NCBI GenBank assembly: GCA_029259875.1
Contig: JAJDEK010000585.1
Span: 1-7,744, forward strand
DNA from: Planctomycetaceae bacterium
GTDB taxonomy: Bacteria; Planctomycetota; Planctomycetia; Planctomycetales; Planctomycetaceae
Direction of reading: 5' to 3'
DNA: 7,744 nucleotides
Part shown: piece by piece, positions 1-7,722 of the stretch
Layout: every line of letters starts with the position of its first letter
Position numbering within the stretch: the stretch's first letter is position 1
Notes under the pieces: model-generated
The model's input: only the letters and a program-made list of their open reading frames with translations
Databases searched by the model: none
What the model was told of the DNA's origin: nothing
Translations under genes and position numbers: made by a program

Positions 1-2289
1 GCGACGATTGCGTTCAGCCGGAGTACGCGATGGTTGATGCGCGGGTGCAATCGAAAACTGAATCATGCGCGGCTGTAGCGCCACTTCCATGTTCATCTCA
101 GGCATAATTGGGACGCCACCCATTTCCGGATTGAGTTCTCCGCTAATGAGCAATGCGCTGTCTCTCAACTCTTCAGCCGTGAGTCGGCGTGGCGGGAACG
201 ATGCCAGCAACTCATTGTTGGCATCGATGGTCGCCTGCTTCTTCGGATCCAGCGATTTGCTGGATCGACGATAAGCGTCAGAAGACATGATCAGCCGATG
301 CAGGCGTTTCAATTTCCAACCGTGTTTGATAAAGTCGGCTGTCAGCCAGTCCAGTAACTCAGGATGAGTCGGCTTACCCCCTTTGGCGCCGAAGTTGTTC
401 GCAGTCTTTACAAGGCCTTTACCAAAGTGGTATTGCCAGACTCGATTGACAATCGAGCGTGCGGTAAGCGGGTTCTTGTCACTCGCAATCCACTGCGCCA
501 GAGAAAGACGACGCCCTTGAAGGTCGTCCGTGAGTTGATGGGGATTCACAGCTTGTGAATTGACGGCGAGTCCAGTTGCACTCAGCACACCCGGCGAAAC
601 AGGCTGTGATGGTGCTTCGAGAGAACCGCCACTGAGAATGAAATTCTCTGGTCGCCATTGATGATTAATCTTCTTTGGAGTACGGAGCTTTCTGCCATTC
701 TTATAGTCATCCTGTCCGTTGTAGACAGCCTGGGCCATCGGTTCGTAGCGTTCCAGGCGACGTTCCCAGATCCATACATCTTGTTCACGAACCTTTTTGA
801 TTCCTTTTTCTTCCGGCGTCAGACCAACATGACGCGGTGGCTTTTTGTCTTCGGGGTCTTTTTTCCGCGCACTCTCATTCTTGTATGGCAGATTGTGTTC
901 GGCGTACCACTGTTTCGCAGCCGCTTCCTGTTTGTTGACCACTTTGTCGCGTTCGGCTTTGGCGTACTCAAAGAGTTCTGCAACCAGCTTTCGTTTTTCA
1001 GCGAAACCGTTGCGGTTCTCCTCAGGCAAAAAAGCGACATTCATCTCCGCCGGCTGAGTTGTCGCGAAGGCGGCGTACATACTGTAGTAGTCGCGCGTGG
1101 GCACTGGATCGAACTTGTGATCGTGGCATTTACAGCATCGCATGGGGATTGAAAGAAACGACTGTCCTACGTTATGAACCAGGTCGTCGAGATAAATCTG
1201 ACGGAGTTCCTTTTGTGGAATCATCGCCGTTCCCCAAGGCCCCATTCGTAGAAATCCTGTTGCGATGATCGCTTCCGGATCGTCGGGACGAAGTTCGTCG
1301 CCCGCGATTTGCTCTACAACGAATTCGTTAAAAGGTTTGTCCTTGTTGAAAGATCGAATGACATAGTCGCGGTAGCGCCAGGCATTGGATCGCTCGTAGT
1401 CATTCGAAAAACCAGCCGTATCGGAGTACCGCACGACATCCAGCCAATGTTGTGCCCAGCGTTCCCCATAAGCATTGCTCTGCAATAATCGATCAATGAG
1501 GTCAGCCCATGCCTGTTGCGGATGCTTTTCCCACGCCTTGCGAAATTGAGATACATCTTTGAGACTTGGAGGCAAACCAGTCAGATCGTAGGTCGCACGA
1601 CGGATCAGTGTTTGCGCATCGGCCTGCGGTGCCGCATTGATATCTGCTTCGTCGATTTTTCTTTGAATGAAGAAGTCGATCGGATGTTGTCCCCGGGTCT
1701 TCCTCTTTCCTACATCTATCTGTTTCAGCGGTTGGAATGCCCAGATGTCTTCCGGCCGGTAGCGTCGATAGGTCCAGTCATCTGCCAACCCTCCACTCGT
1801 ATCGACAATAATCCCCTCTTCATTTTCGCGAACGGACCATTCCTGCTTTTGAATCGCCAATTGTGCCTTCGCATCCGGCCACGGGGCTCCCGCGGCAATC
1901 CACTGCCTGATAAATTCCGTTTCGGTCTTCGTCAGTCGATCATTTTCTTTAGGTGGCATTTCAGAACCATTCCACAGAACGGCCTGATACAGCGGGCTCT
2001 TGTTTGCATTGCCGGGAACGAGTGGCGGTTCTTCCAGATCACTGCCTTTGAGCATTCCTTCGCGTGTGATCAGGTTATAGTCGCCTCGGATATCTTTCGG
2101 ATCATTGCCATGACAGCCGAAGCACTTGATTTTGAATAGAGGCAAAACTTTAAGTGTGAAAAGACGCTCTGCGGCAGCTTGATCCAGTTTCGTGCCCTGC
2201 TCCGCGGCCTGACTCAAGGTAGCCATATTCAATGCAAGACAGAGTCCACTAACGATGGCAATCAATGAAAGATACTTACGGCTTGCCAT
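1..2289 (-). CDS. Secreted PSCyt1-DUF1549-DUF1553 cytochrome-like protein (partial, C-terminus beyond left edge)
   Basis: The minus-strand frame is open from the ATG at 2289 to base 1, giving 763 codons with no stop, so the gene runs off the left edge. The N-terminus is a signal peptide: a basic start (R4, K5), a hydrophobic core at about residues 6-24 and a likely cleavage near SQA-A (26-29). Residues about 40-140 form a PSCyt1 domain with a CFGCH heme-type motif (C56, C59, H60) and a downstream MPP (M111) that could be the distal ligand. Residues about 202-411 match DUF1549 (PSCyt2), with NAWRYRDYV, QIAGDEL and a second CxxCH within CCKCHDHKFDP (C385-H391). A charged, probably helical linker spans about 420-545. 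DUF1553 (PSD1) begins near 590 (GRRLSLAQWIAS, NRVWQYHFGKGLV). The family is exported and abundant in planctomycetes; its reaction is not established. The start overlaps the end of the FecR-LamG gene. An in-frame ATG at 2295 is an alternative start. Confidence 0.93.
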   Translation of the reverse strand, partial: MASRKYLSLIAIVSGLCLALNMATLSQAAEQGTKLDQAAAERLFTLKVLPLFKIKCFGCHGNDPKDIRGDYNLITREGMLKGSDLEEPPLVPGNANKSPLYQAVLWNGSEMPPKENDRLTKTETEFIRQWIAAGAPWPDAKAQLAIQKQEWSVRENEEGIIVDTSGGLADDWTYRRYRPEDIWAFQPLKQIDVGKRKTRGQHPIDFFIQRKIDEADINAAPQADAQTLIRRATYDLTGLPPSLKDVSQFRKAWEKHPQQAWADLIDRLLQSNAYGERWAQHWLDVVRYSDTAGFSNDYERSNAWRYRDYVIRSFNKDKPFNEFVVEQIAGDELRPDDPEAIIATGFLRMGPWGTAMIPQKELRQIYLDDLVHNVGQSFLSIPMRCCKCHDHKFDPVPTRDYYSMYAAFATTQPAEMNVAFLPEENRNGFAEKRKLVAELFEYAKAERDKVVNKQEAAAKQWYAEHNLPYKNESARKKDPEDKKPPRHVGLTPEEKGIKKVREQDVWIWERRLERYEPMAQAVYNGQDDYKNGRKLRTPKKINHQWRPENFILSGGSLEAPSQPVSPGVLSATGLAVNSQAVNPHQLTDDLQGRRLSLAQWIASDKNPLTARSIVNRVWQYHFGKGLVKTANNFGAKGGKPTHPELLDWLTADFIKHGWKLKRLHRLIMSSDAYRRSSKSLDPKKQATIDANNELLASFPPRRLTAEELRDSALLISGELNPEMGGVPIMPEMNMEVALQPRMIQFSIAPAHQPSRTPAERNRR

Positions 2290-3946
2290 TGTCATACATC
2301 TCCTTGATTTCTTCTGCCGTCAGTGCTGCGGCAAAAATTGCTAACTCGTCGATACGACCATTGAGATTTCGGATAGCGAAACGTGCATCAGGTTTCGTTG
2401 ACATGGACCAGTTTCCGATGGTCGCAGCGCCGATTCGCGTTGTTTTTACTAGTTGTGATTCAGGGATACTTTCTGAATGTAAAACTTCACCATTCAGATA
2501 ATGAGTTGTGCGTTGAGCCTCTACATCATAGGTTGTTGCCAGATGTAACCATTTTCCACTGAGAGACGGCTTCCAAAACGGAGGGGAAAGCACTTTACGA
2601 TCTGGTGCTCCTTTTGTACCACGTTTGCTGGGTCGTACCGAAAAGTAGATTTGGCCACTGTCCAGAATCTGCCAGTGGGGCTCACCTTGATTGTAATTGT
2701 CTGTCAGAAAGAGAGAGTTGTACCAGCGGTCGAGGCTGTCAATTCGCACCCAGCAGGCAAACGTCAGCGAACTGAATTCGCCGGGAATCTGTACCCGTAC
2801 ACGGTCGCCGGGCTGCTTAAATTCTAAAGCTCGTTTCGATTTCCAACGTCCTGGAACAGACCGTGCACCGACAATGGCTCCATCCAACTCGCTGTTTTTC
2901 GGTTGAACATCACACTTGAGTCTGCGTTCCCACCCTCCATTCTGGTCAAATGCAAAGTAAGTAATCAGTCTTGGGTCGTGTCGCAATTTTTCGGACCAGG
3001 CTTTCCACTGCTCATAACGGGCAGTACGTTGCCCTTGTGCACGAGACTCCAGTGTAGCAATATCGAGGTATTGCTCTGGGGTCATTTCAGACTTCTCGAA
3101 TATACCTTCCGGCGTACGCACAAGAGACTGCCCTGCGGTCAGAAGCTGCTTCTTATTTTCTGCTGGGTGCAACTCAACTTCACCATCAAAGACCTGCACG
3201 TTGGCACCTTCCGCAGAAACAGACAGTCCGAACTCCGTTCCCAGATCGACCACTTTCATATCATCCACTTCGAGCGAAAAACCTCGTGCCGCCGGGGGAA
3301 CCTGTGCCCTGAGTCGCCCACTGCGTACGCGTGCGAGTGTCTCAGATTGAATTTCCAAGTCGGCTGGCCCTTCGATGATCAGTGTAGCACCACAGAAAAA
3401 CTCGACCTGCGCAAATCCGGATTTGATTGCCAGACGTCCGGGCGGGAGTGCATCACCAACCTCAATAGCAGCTTGACCATCACCCCAGGTGACATCCATC
3501 AAGCGAGTGACAATCGCAACGCCGTGCGATGTGGCTTCTTCACGTTCTGACTGCGATTTCAGATCAACAGGTCCTGCAACTCCACCAGGCTTGTTAGAAT
3601 CCGTCGCAAACTCCAGATAGACAATGCGTCCGACTAAAACGCAAATGAGTAATACGGCGGTAGCGGTGATCCAATAGTGATACCGAAATGCACCGCCTGT
3701 TGAACTTCGCACTGTTTTTGCAGGTCGTACTACATCATTTATTGAATTTTCAACTGTAGGCTGTGCGAGTCCGGCATCGCCTTCCAGCTTCAAAGCCGCA
3801 TTCATCATTTGTTGTTGAAGAAAAAATGACCGAGCAGACTCATCCTGACTCAATATTTCCTGGATACGATCAAATCCCTCATTGTTAAGCGTGCCTGCTT
3901 CCCAATCAAATAGTAGTGATTCCAGTTCTTCGAATTCTGAACTCAT
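2276..3946 (-). CDS. FecR-LamG single-pass membrane protein, putative anti-sigma regulator/sensor
   Basis: Complete, 556 residues. Residues 1-55 are acidic and helical (LLFDWEAG, then DESARSFFLQQQMMNAALK), resembling the cytoplasmic N-termini of planctomycete anti-sigma/FecR proteins. One transmembrane helix lies at about 90-110, so the rest should be extracytoplasmic. A FecR domain spans about 145-275 (SGFAQVEFFCGATLIIEGPA, then VVDLGTEFGLSV and VFDGEVELH). A LamG/concanavalin-like domain spans about 325-552 (ALEFKQPGDRVRV, FACWVRI, WLHLATTYD, and the closing GRIDELAIFAAALTAEEI). FecR domains in iron-citrate systems transmit a periplasmic signal to an ECF sigma factor; LamG domains often bind glycans or proteins. 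Position directly after the sigma gene supports a partner role, but this and the ligand are inference. The start at 3946 has GGAAGG 7 bases upstream and lies 3 bp after the sigma stop. Its last 14-20 bases overlap the next gene, which suggests translational coupling. Confidence 0.93.
   Translation of the reverse strand: MSSEFEELESLLFDWEAGTLNNEGFDRIQEILSQDESARSFFLQQQMMNAALKLEGDAGLAQPTVENSINDVVRPAKTVRSSTGGAFRYHYWITATAVLLICVLVGRIVYLEFATDSNKPGGVAGPVDLKSQSEREEATSHGVAIVTRLMDVTWGDGQAAIEVGDALPPGRLAIKSGFAQVEFFCGATLIIEGPADLEIQSETLARVRSGRLRAQVPPAARGFSLEVDDMKVVDLGTEFGLSVSAEGANVQVFDGEVELHPAENKKQLLTAGQSLVRTPEGIFEKSEMTPEQYLDIATLESRAQGQRTARYEQWKAWSEKLRHDPRLITYFAFDQNGGWERRLKCDVQPKNSELDGAIVGARSVPGRWKSKRALEFKQPGDRVRVQIPGEFSSLTFACWVRIDSLDRWYNSLFLTDNYNQGEPHWQILDSGQIYFSVRPSKRGTKGAPDRKVLSPPFWKPSLSGKWLHLATTYDVEAQRTTHYLNGEVLHSESIPESQLVKTTRIGAATIGNWSMSTKPDARFAIRNLNGRIDELAIFAAALTAEEIKEMYDNGKP
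2300..2305 (-). promoter_or_regulatory. Ribosome binding site of the PSCyt1 gene (start ambiguous)
   Basis: AAGGAG on the minus strand lies inside the last codons of the FecR-LamG gene. It sits 10 bases from the ATG at 2289 and 4 bases from an in-frame ATG at 2295, one slightly long and one slightly short. An in-frame TGA further upstream rules out any earlier start. The two candidates differ by only two residues (Met-Thr) before the signal peptide, so the mature protein is unaffected. Confidence 0.7.
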
Positions 3947-3949
3947 GAT

Positions 3950-4471
3950 TTAACCTTCCGCAGCCATGCGCTTCTGCACACAATCGGCCAATTGTCGTCG
4001 AATACGCAATAAGGCAACCTTTACTGAAGAAACAGATCGGTTCGCGGCCTGACCAATATCGGCAACAGGTGTCGCACGGAAATATCGTTCTTCAATCAAT
4101 TCACGGTTCGTTGGTGTTAATAATCCCAGGCAAGGTCGTAACGCTTCTCGAATGTCGTCAATCTGCTCAGACTGCCGCACAGCTTCGTCGCTGAGCATTT
4201 CCGCCAAGTTCGAATCCAGCAGCATCCGATCCCGCTGCTTATCACGCAGTTGCGCCAGCACCTGAAATCGGACAATCCCAAACGCCCATGGCAAAAAAGG
4301 TCTTGTTTGGTCATATTCCGCAATTTTTCGCCACAGCACCAAATTGGTCTCCTGCAGAACATCCTCCGCGCGACTATGATCACCCAGCAAAGAATAGACG
4401 TACCCGTAGAGCCGATTCTGATTTTCTGTAAGTTGCTGCACGAATTGTTCAGTATTGTCTGATTTCTCCAT
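3950..4471 (-). CDS. ECF-type RNA polymerase sigma factor (Rhodopirellula/Verrucomicrobium type)
   Basis: Complete, 173 residues, normal ECF length. Region sigma-2 covers about residues 10-80: the core-binding segment around 35-50 (RAEDVLQETNLVLWRK) and the promoter-melting and -10 reading segment around 58-80 (RPFLPWAFGIVRFQ, then LAQLRDKQRDR). A variable acidic linker follows (about 85-108). Region sigma-4 covers about 109-165, with LTPTNRELIEERYF and a helix-turn-helix (PVADIGQAANRSVSSVKVAL, then RIRRQL) that would read the -35 element. There is no sigma-3 or sigma-1.1 domain, which fits the ECF group. The protein is cytoplasmic and should direct core polymerase to a small regulon, probably including its own operon (inferred). 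The ATG at 4471 is supported by GGAGG four bases upstream. The FecR-LamG gene starts 3 bp after the stop, a common arrangement of a sigma factor with its regulator. Confidence 0.95.
   Translation of the reverse strand: MEKSDNTEQFVQQLTENQNRLYGYVYSLLGDHSRAEDVLQETNLVLWRKIAEYDQTRPFLPWAFGIVRFQVLAQLRDKQRDRMLLDSNLAEMLSDEAVRQSEQIDDIREALRPCLGLLTPTNRELIEERYFRATPVADIGQAANRSVSSVKVALLRIRRQLADCVQKRMAAEG
3954..3959 (-). promoter_or_regulatory. Ribosome binding site of the FecR-LamG gene
   Basis: GGAAGG on the minus strand, 7 bases before the ATG at 3946. It lies within the final codons of the sigma factor gene and so supports co-transcription and close translation of sigma factor and regulator. Confidence 0.7.
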
Positions 4472-4475
4472 AATT

Positions 4476-4480
4476 CCTCC
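4476..4480 (-). promoter_or_regulatory. Ribosome binding site of the ECF sigma factor gene
   Basis: GGAGG on the minus strand, 4 bases before the ATG at 4471. It is the strongest Shine-Dalgarno match in the window and fixes the start of the sigma factor. Confidence 0.75.
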
Positions 4481-4613
4481 GAGATATAGGCTATTACCGC
4501 CACAAGCAATAAGGTTACATCAAATCAGAAATTTCTTTGACATTAAAGACGAATCAGTGCGAAACAGACTCGAAAAAGAGAGATCGGTGTTTCTCAGAAA
4601 TCTGAACCAATTT

Positions 4614-4629
4614 TTCATGAGTACATGAA
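4614..4629 (-). repeat. Short inverted repeat directly after the permease stop codon
   Basis: On the minus strand TTCATG and CATGAA form a perfect 6-bp stem around a 4-base TACT loop, beginning immediately after the permease TAA. The stem has only two G-C pairs and is followed by A residues, with no T-run on the minus strand, so it is not a canonical rho-independent terminator. It could be a weak mRNA 3'-end structure or chance. Confidence 0.35.
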
Positions 4630-7600
4630 TTAACGATTGCGAGATCTCAAGATGACATAAGCGGCAGGCACAAAATAAAGAGCTAAGAGCGTCGCTCCGC
4701 CCACACCACCTGCAATGGTGATCGCCAGCGGTGGCCAAAAATCTCCACCACTGAGAATTAATGGTAAGAAACCAGCGATCGTTGTGAACGTGGTTGAAAG
4801 CACATGCCGAGTGCAGCCATTTACAACATTCACAATCGCTGTTACATCACCACGACTTGCGTCAGGATCAGCGCGAATGCCGGCCATCACCACAATCGAG
4901 TCATTGACGGCAAGCCCCATCAATCCCATCGTGCCGAGAATCGCCATGAATCCAAACGGATAGCCAAAATACCACAACGCAGCCGGACCTAAACCAACGG
5001 CTAACCCAGCCACTGAAGCAATAATAAAAGCGATTCGAAAAGAGCGAAAAGAGATCACCAGGATTAAGACCATCAGCGAAATTAAAATGACAGCATCTGC
5101 AATCAAATTTGTTACCGCTTCATTTCTTGCCGCCGTTTCTCCTGCAAAATCAATCGTGTAGCCGACCGGAAGCTGAAAACCAGATTGTTTTAAACGCGCA
5201 CGAAAATCAGCCAAAACAACCGCTGGTAATTTGCCTGCGGTAATGTACGCTTTCAATTCATTGGTATTCTCACCATTGATGCGTGTGATTGTAGCGATGT
5301 CTGCATCGAGTTTAAAATTGGCAATCGCAGACAATGGCGGGCCTTCGGAAGTAATGATTTCTCCACGTTCTGACATCCGAGGCCGTGTTGGCTGAATTGT
5401 TAAACCCTGCAATTGGTCAAGAGTCAATTCATCCGCATCGGTAATACGAACGATTACAGGAATTACATATTCACGATACCGAATCGAGCCCGCTTCGACA
5501 CCCTCTAATGCTGTATAGAGCTGGCTGGCAACGTCGGACTTAGAAAGCCCCGTCGCATTCAATTTGTCTTCGTCAAAATCGAGTTCCAAACTCGTCGTCA
5601 CTTCTCCCAAATCGGACCGAGTATAAATCACATCGGGGGTTTCGCTCAAAGTTTGTCGCAATTCAGTGCCTAGCTGTTCCAAAACTCGCAGGTCTGGTCC
5701 TTTTAAAAGAATCTCGATAGGGGCATCTACGGGAGGTCCCTGCTCCAGCTGTCGGACTAAAATACGCGCATCACGATTTGATTGGCTCAACTTGGTTTGC
5801 ATATCACGAACAAAACGAGGCGTGTTCAGACCAGGTTCGAGATCAATAAACGCCTGCCCGTAGTATGTCGCATGTTGTCGGCGGGGTACGATGTTGTAAT
5901 AAAAACTCGGAGCACTTTCCCCAATAAACCAGTTCGTATGACGAACTCCAGGTTCGCTTTTGATTTGCTCGTTCAATGATTTGATGACTTTGCGTGTTTG
6001 TGCTTGCGAGGTACCCACTGGTAGTTCAACCTCAATTTGTATCTGGTTGCGATCCGAAGCCGGAAAAAACTGCTCCGGTAATTGGCTCGCCTGAACAAAC
6101 CCAAGTACTGGTAACCCGATCCCCACTAACAATCCTAATAGCGGGTGTTGACAGACGATGGAAATGGAACGCCGATACATTTTTGAAAACAAAGGAATTG
6201 ACAATCCTGCTGCCTGCTTCGTTTGCTCTGTATTCTCATTAGGTTTTCTAGAGAACATCCCAATCAAAGCGGGTACGACAGTCAGGGCCAGCAGTAAAGA
6301 TGCATTAATTGCCAGAATCACACTCACTGCAATCGTGCCCACAAATTCTCCAGGTGGGCCGGGTAACATTGCAATTGGCAAAAATGCAAGTGTCGTGGTC
6401 AGCGTTGAGCACAGTAATGGCATTGCTAAATGCTTCACGGCTCGATCGATCGCAGTCGAAATTGGTAAACCGGATCGCATGCGTTGCCGACACTCGTCGA
6501 CCATCACGATTGCGTTATCAATCAACAATCCCAGCGCGATCACTAATCCTGTAATCGACATCTGGTGAATCGGAATTTTTAATAGCCGTAACCCAGCGAG
6601 CACGATCAGCGCTGTCAGTGGTAATGCCAATCCGATGACTGTTGCACTACGCCAATCCATCATCACAATGATGACAATCATCACTGCAAGCATCCCCAGT
6701 AGCAGATTACTAAGTAGTTCTTCCATGCGAAGTTCAACAAACGGTCGCTGAGAAAAGATCACATCTAGTCCGACATTTTCTGGTAGTTGTTTTTTTAAAT
6801 CGAACAATACACGATCGAGACTGTTTGACCAACGATCAACGCGAAAGTCATCACGCACATAGGCGCATATCACGATTGCGTCTTGCCCATCAATCATCGC
6901 TGCATTTGTTGGCTTCGACTCGGTTTGTATTGTCACATTCGCCAGATCGGATAGCTTGATCGATTCACCACCTCTTCCCAGTTTAATCAGTGTCTCTTTC
7001 AAACCAGCTAATGAATCGAACTGGTCTCCGTAAGTAATGGGACGTTCGATTTGATCCTGCTTAAGAGTTCCGGCTGGATGACGAGGTTGACTCTGTTCAA
7101 TTTGCTGGCTCAATGCCCCAACAGTCAGCCCCGTCGATGCAAGTTTGTCAACATCCACCTCAACAACAACTTCTTCACCCGGATCACCATAAATTCGTGT
7201 CGTTTCCGTTCCCGCTAATCGGTCGATTTTGGCCTGCAAATCAAACGCGATCCTTCGCAGTGTGAAGGAATCCGCTGGGTCTCCAGAACGTGCAGTTAAC
7301 GCCACCATCGCAGCATAGGATTTCATTTCAGCGATGCGAATCTCTGGTGGAAATGCCTGCGCAGGTAATTCCGATTCGGCTTGTACTATTTTATCTCGTA
7401 CACGCGACCAGACTTCTGTGATATTTGTGACAGAATCGCGAAGTTCCACTTTGATCAGCGAGACACCAGGTCGCGAGCGTGACTGAATCATTTTAATTTC
7501 TGCAACACTACGAATTGCCTGCTCGATTTTCGTTGTGACCAATGAATCAACGCGATCCGTATTCGCACCCGGATAGCTGATGCTCACAACCGCCACACGC

Positions 7601-7722
7601 TTAGAGAGCACGGGGTCTTCGAGTCGGGGTGAGTTATAAAAAGCAGCTACGCCAGATGCAACCACTAAAACCAAGGCCATAATCAATAGCCGTGGATTTC
7701 GATAAAAGAATGTCGAAATCAT
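4630..7722 (-). CDS. RND-superfamily efflux permease (AcrB/HAE1-like inner-membrane subunit)
   Basis: Complete, 1030 residues, close to the usual 1030-1050 for this family. It shows the duplicated RND layout: TM1 at about 11-30, a large periplasmic domain (about 31-335), TM2-TM6 at about 336-490, TM7 near 525-545, a second periplasmic domain (about 546-870), and TM8-TM12 from about 871 to 1027. SYPGANTDRVDSLVTTKIE (49-67) and the PGPPGEF loop (454-460) are typical. TM4 carries GLLIDNAIVMVDE with D402 at the place of AcrB Asp407; the next residue is N403 instead of a second Asp. TM10 carries GLMGLAVNDSIVVM, without the lysine of AcrB Lys940. Such permeases use the proton gradient to export drugs, lipophiles or metals with a periplasmic adaptor and outer-membrane channel; the substrate cannot be told here. 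The metal-type CusA signature is not evident. The start overlaps an upstream stop (ATGA at 7719-7722) and has no close Shine-Dalgarno sequence, so translational coupling is likely. Confidence 0.95.
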   Translation of the reverse strand: MISTFFYRNPRLLIMALVLVVASGVAAFYNSPRLEDPVLSKRVAVVSISYPGANTDRVDSLVTTKIEQAIRSVAEIKMIQSRSRPGVSLIKVELRDSVTNITEVWSRVRDKIVQAESELPAQAFPPEIRIAEMKSYAAMVALTARSGDPADSFTLRRIAFDLQAKIDRLAGTETTRIYGDPGEEVVVEVDVDKLASTGLTVGALSQQIEQSQPRHPAGTLKQDQIERPITYGDQFDSLAGLKETLIKLGRGGESIKLSDLANVTIQTESKPTNAAMIDGQDAIVICAYVRDDFRVDRWSNSLDRVLFDLKKQLPENVGLDVIFSQRPFVELRMEELLSNLLLGMLAVMIVIIVMMDWRSATVIGLALPLTALIVLAGLRLLKIPIHQMSITGLVIALGLLIDNAIVMVDECRQRMRSGLPISTAIDRAVKHLAMPLLCSTLTTTLAFLPIAMLPGPPGEFVGTIAVSVILAINASLLLALTVVPALIGMFSRKPNENTEQTKQAAGLSIPLFSKMYRRSISIVCQHPLLGLLVGIGLPVLGFVQASQLPEQFFPASDRNQIQIEVELPVGTSQAQTRKVIKSLNEQIKSEPGVRHTNWFIGESAPSFYYNIVPRRQHATYYGQAFIDLEPGLNTPRFVRDMQTKLSQSNRDARILVRQLEQGPPVDAPIEILLKGPDLRVLEQLGTELRQTLSETPDVIYTRSDLGEVTTSLELDFDEDKLNATGLSKSDVASQLYTALEGVEAGSIRYREYVIPVIVRITDADELTLDQLQGLTIQPTRPRMSERGEIITSEGPPLSAIANFKLDADIATITRINGENTNELKAYITAGKLPAVVLADFRARLKQSGFQLPVGYTIDFAGETAARNEAVTNLIADAVILISLMVLILVISFRSFRIAFIIASVAGLAVGLGPAALWYFGYPFGFMAILGTMGLMGLAVNDSIVVMAGIRADPDASRGDVTAIVNVVNGCTRHVLSTTFTTIAGFLPLILSGGDFWPPLAITIAGGVGGATLLALYFVPAAYVILRSRNR

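Larger units (their letters stand above)
4472..4629 (-). promoter_or_regulatory. Intergenic region between efflux permease and sigma operon, presumed sigma-operon promoter
   Basis: This 158-base, rather AT-rich gap is the only sizeable non-coding stretch in the window and the only place upstream of the sigma gene for a dedicated promoter. A possible ECF-like -35 (TGTAACC, minus strand near 4512-4518) is followed by GTAAT about 15 bases downstream, but the match is weak. Planctomycete ECF promoter consensuses are poorly defined. No convincing intrinsic terminator separates the permease from the sigma gene, so read-through cannot be excluded. Confidence 0.4.

Noticed and set aside
658..1152. 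Plus-strand open frame of about 164 codons
   Set aside because: It lies wholly opposite the PSCyt1-DUF1549-DUF1553 gene, whose conserved motifs are in the minus frame. The plus-frame product is Phe/Arg-rich and resembles no family I know.
1516..2139. Plus-strand open frame of about 207 codons
   Set aside because: It is antisense to the PSCyt1 and DUF1549 regions, including the CFGCH motif. No ribosome site or domain signal was seen; it is a shadow of the real gene.
2903..3550. Plus-strand open frame of about 215 codons
   Set aside because: It is antisense to the FecR and LamG domains and has a Cys/Arg-rich, low-plausibility composition. It overlaps a well-supported gene over its full length.
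4589..4604. Short inverted repeat TCAGA/TCTGA in the intergenic gap as a terminator
   Set aside because: The stem is only 4-5 bp with a tiny loop and no following T-run on the minus strand, so chance is the better explanation.
4520..4738. Minus-strand small open frame across the permease 3' end and the intergenic gap
   Set aside because: It shares the permease coding sequence in another frame, has an unconvincing Cys/Ser/Leu-rich product and no ribosome site. I treat the gap as non-coding.
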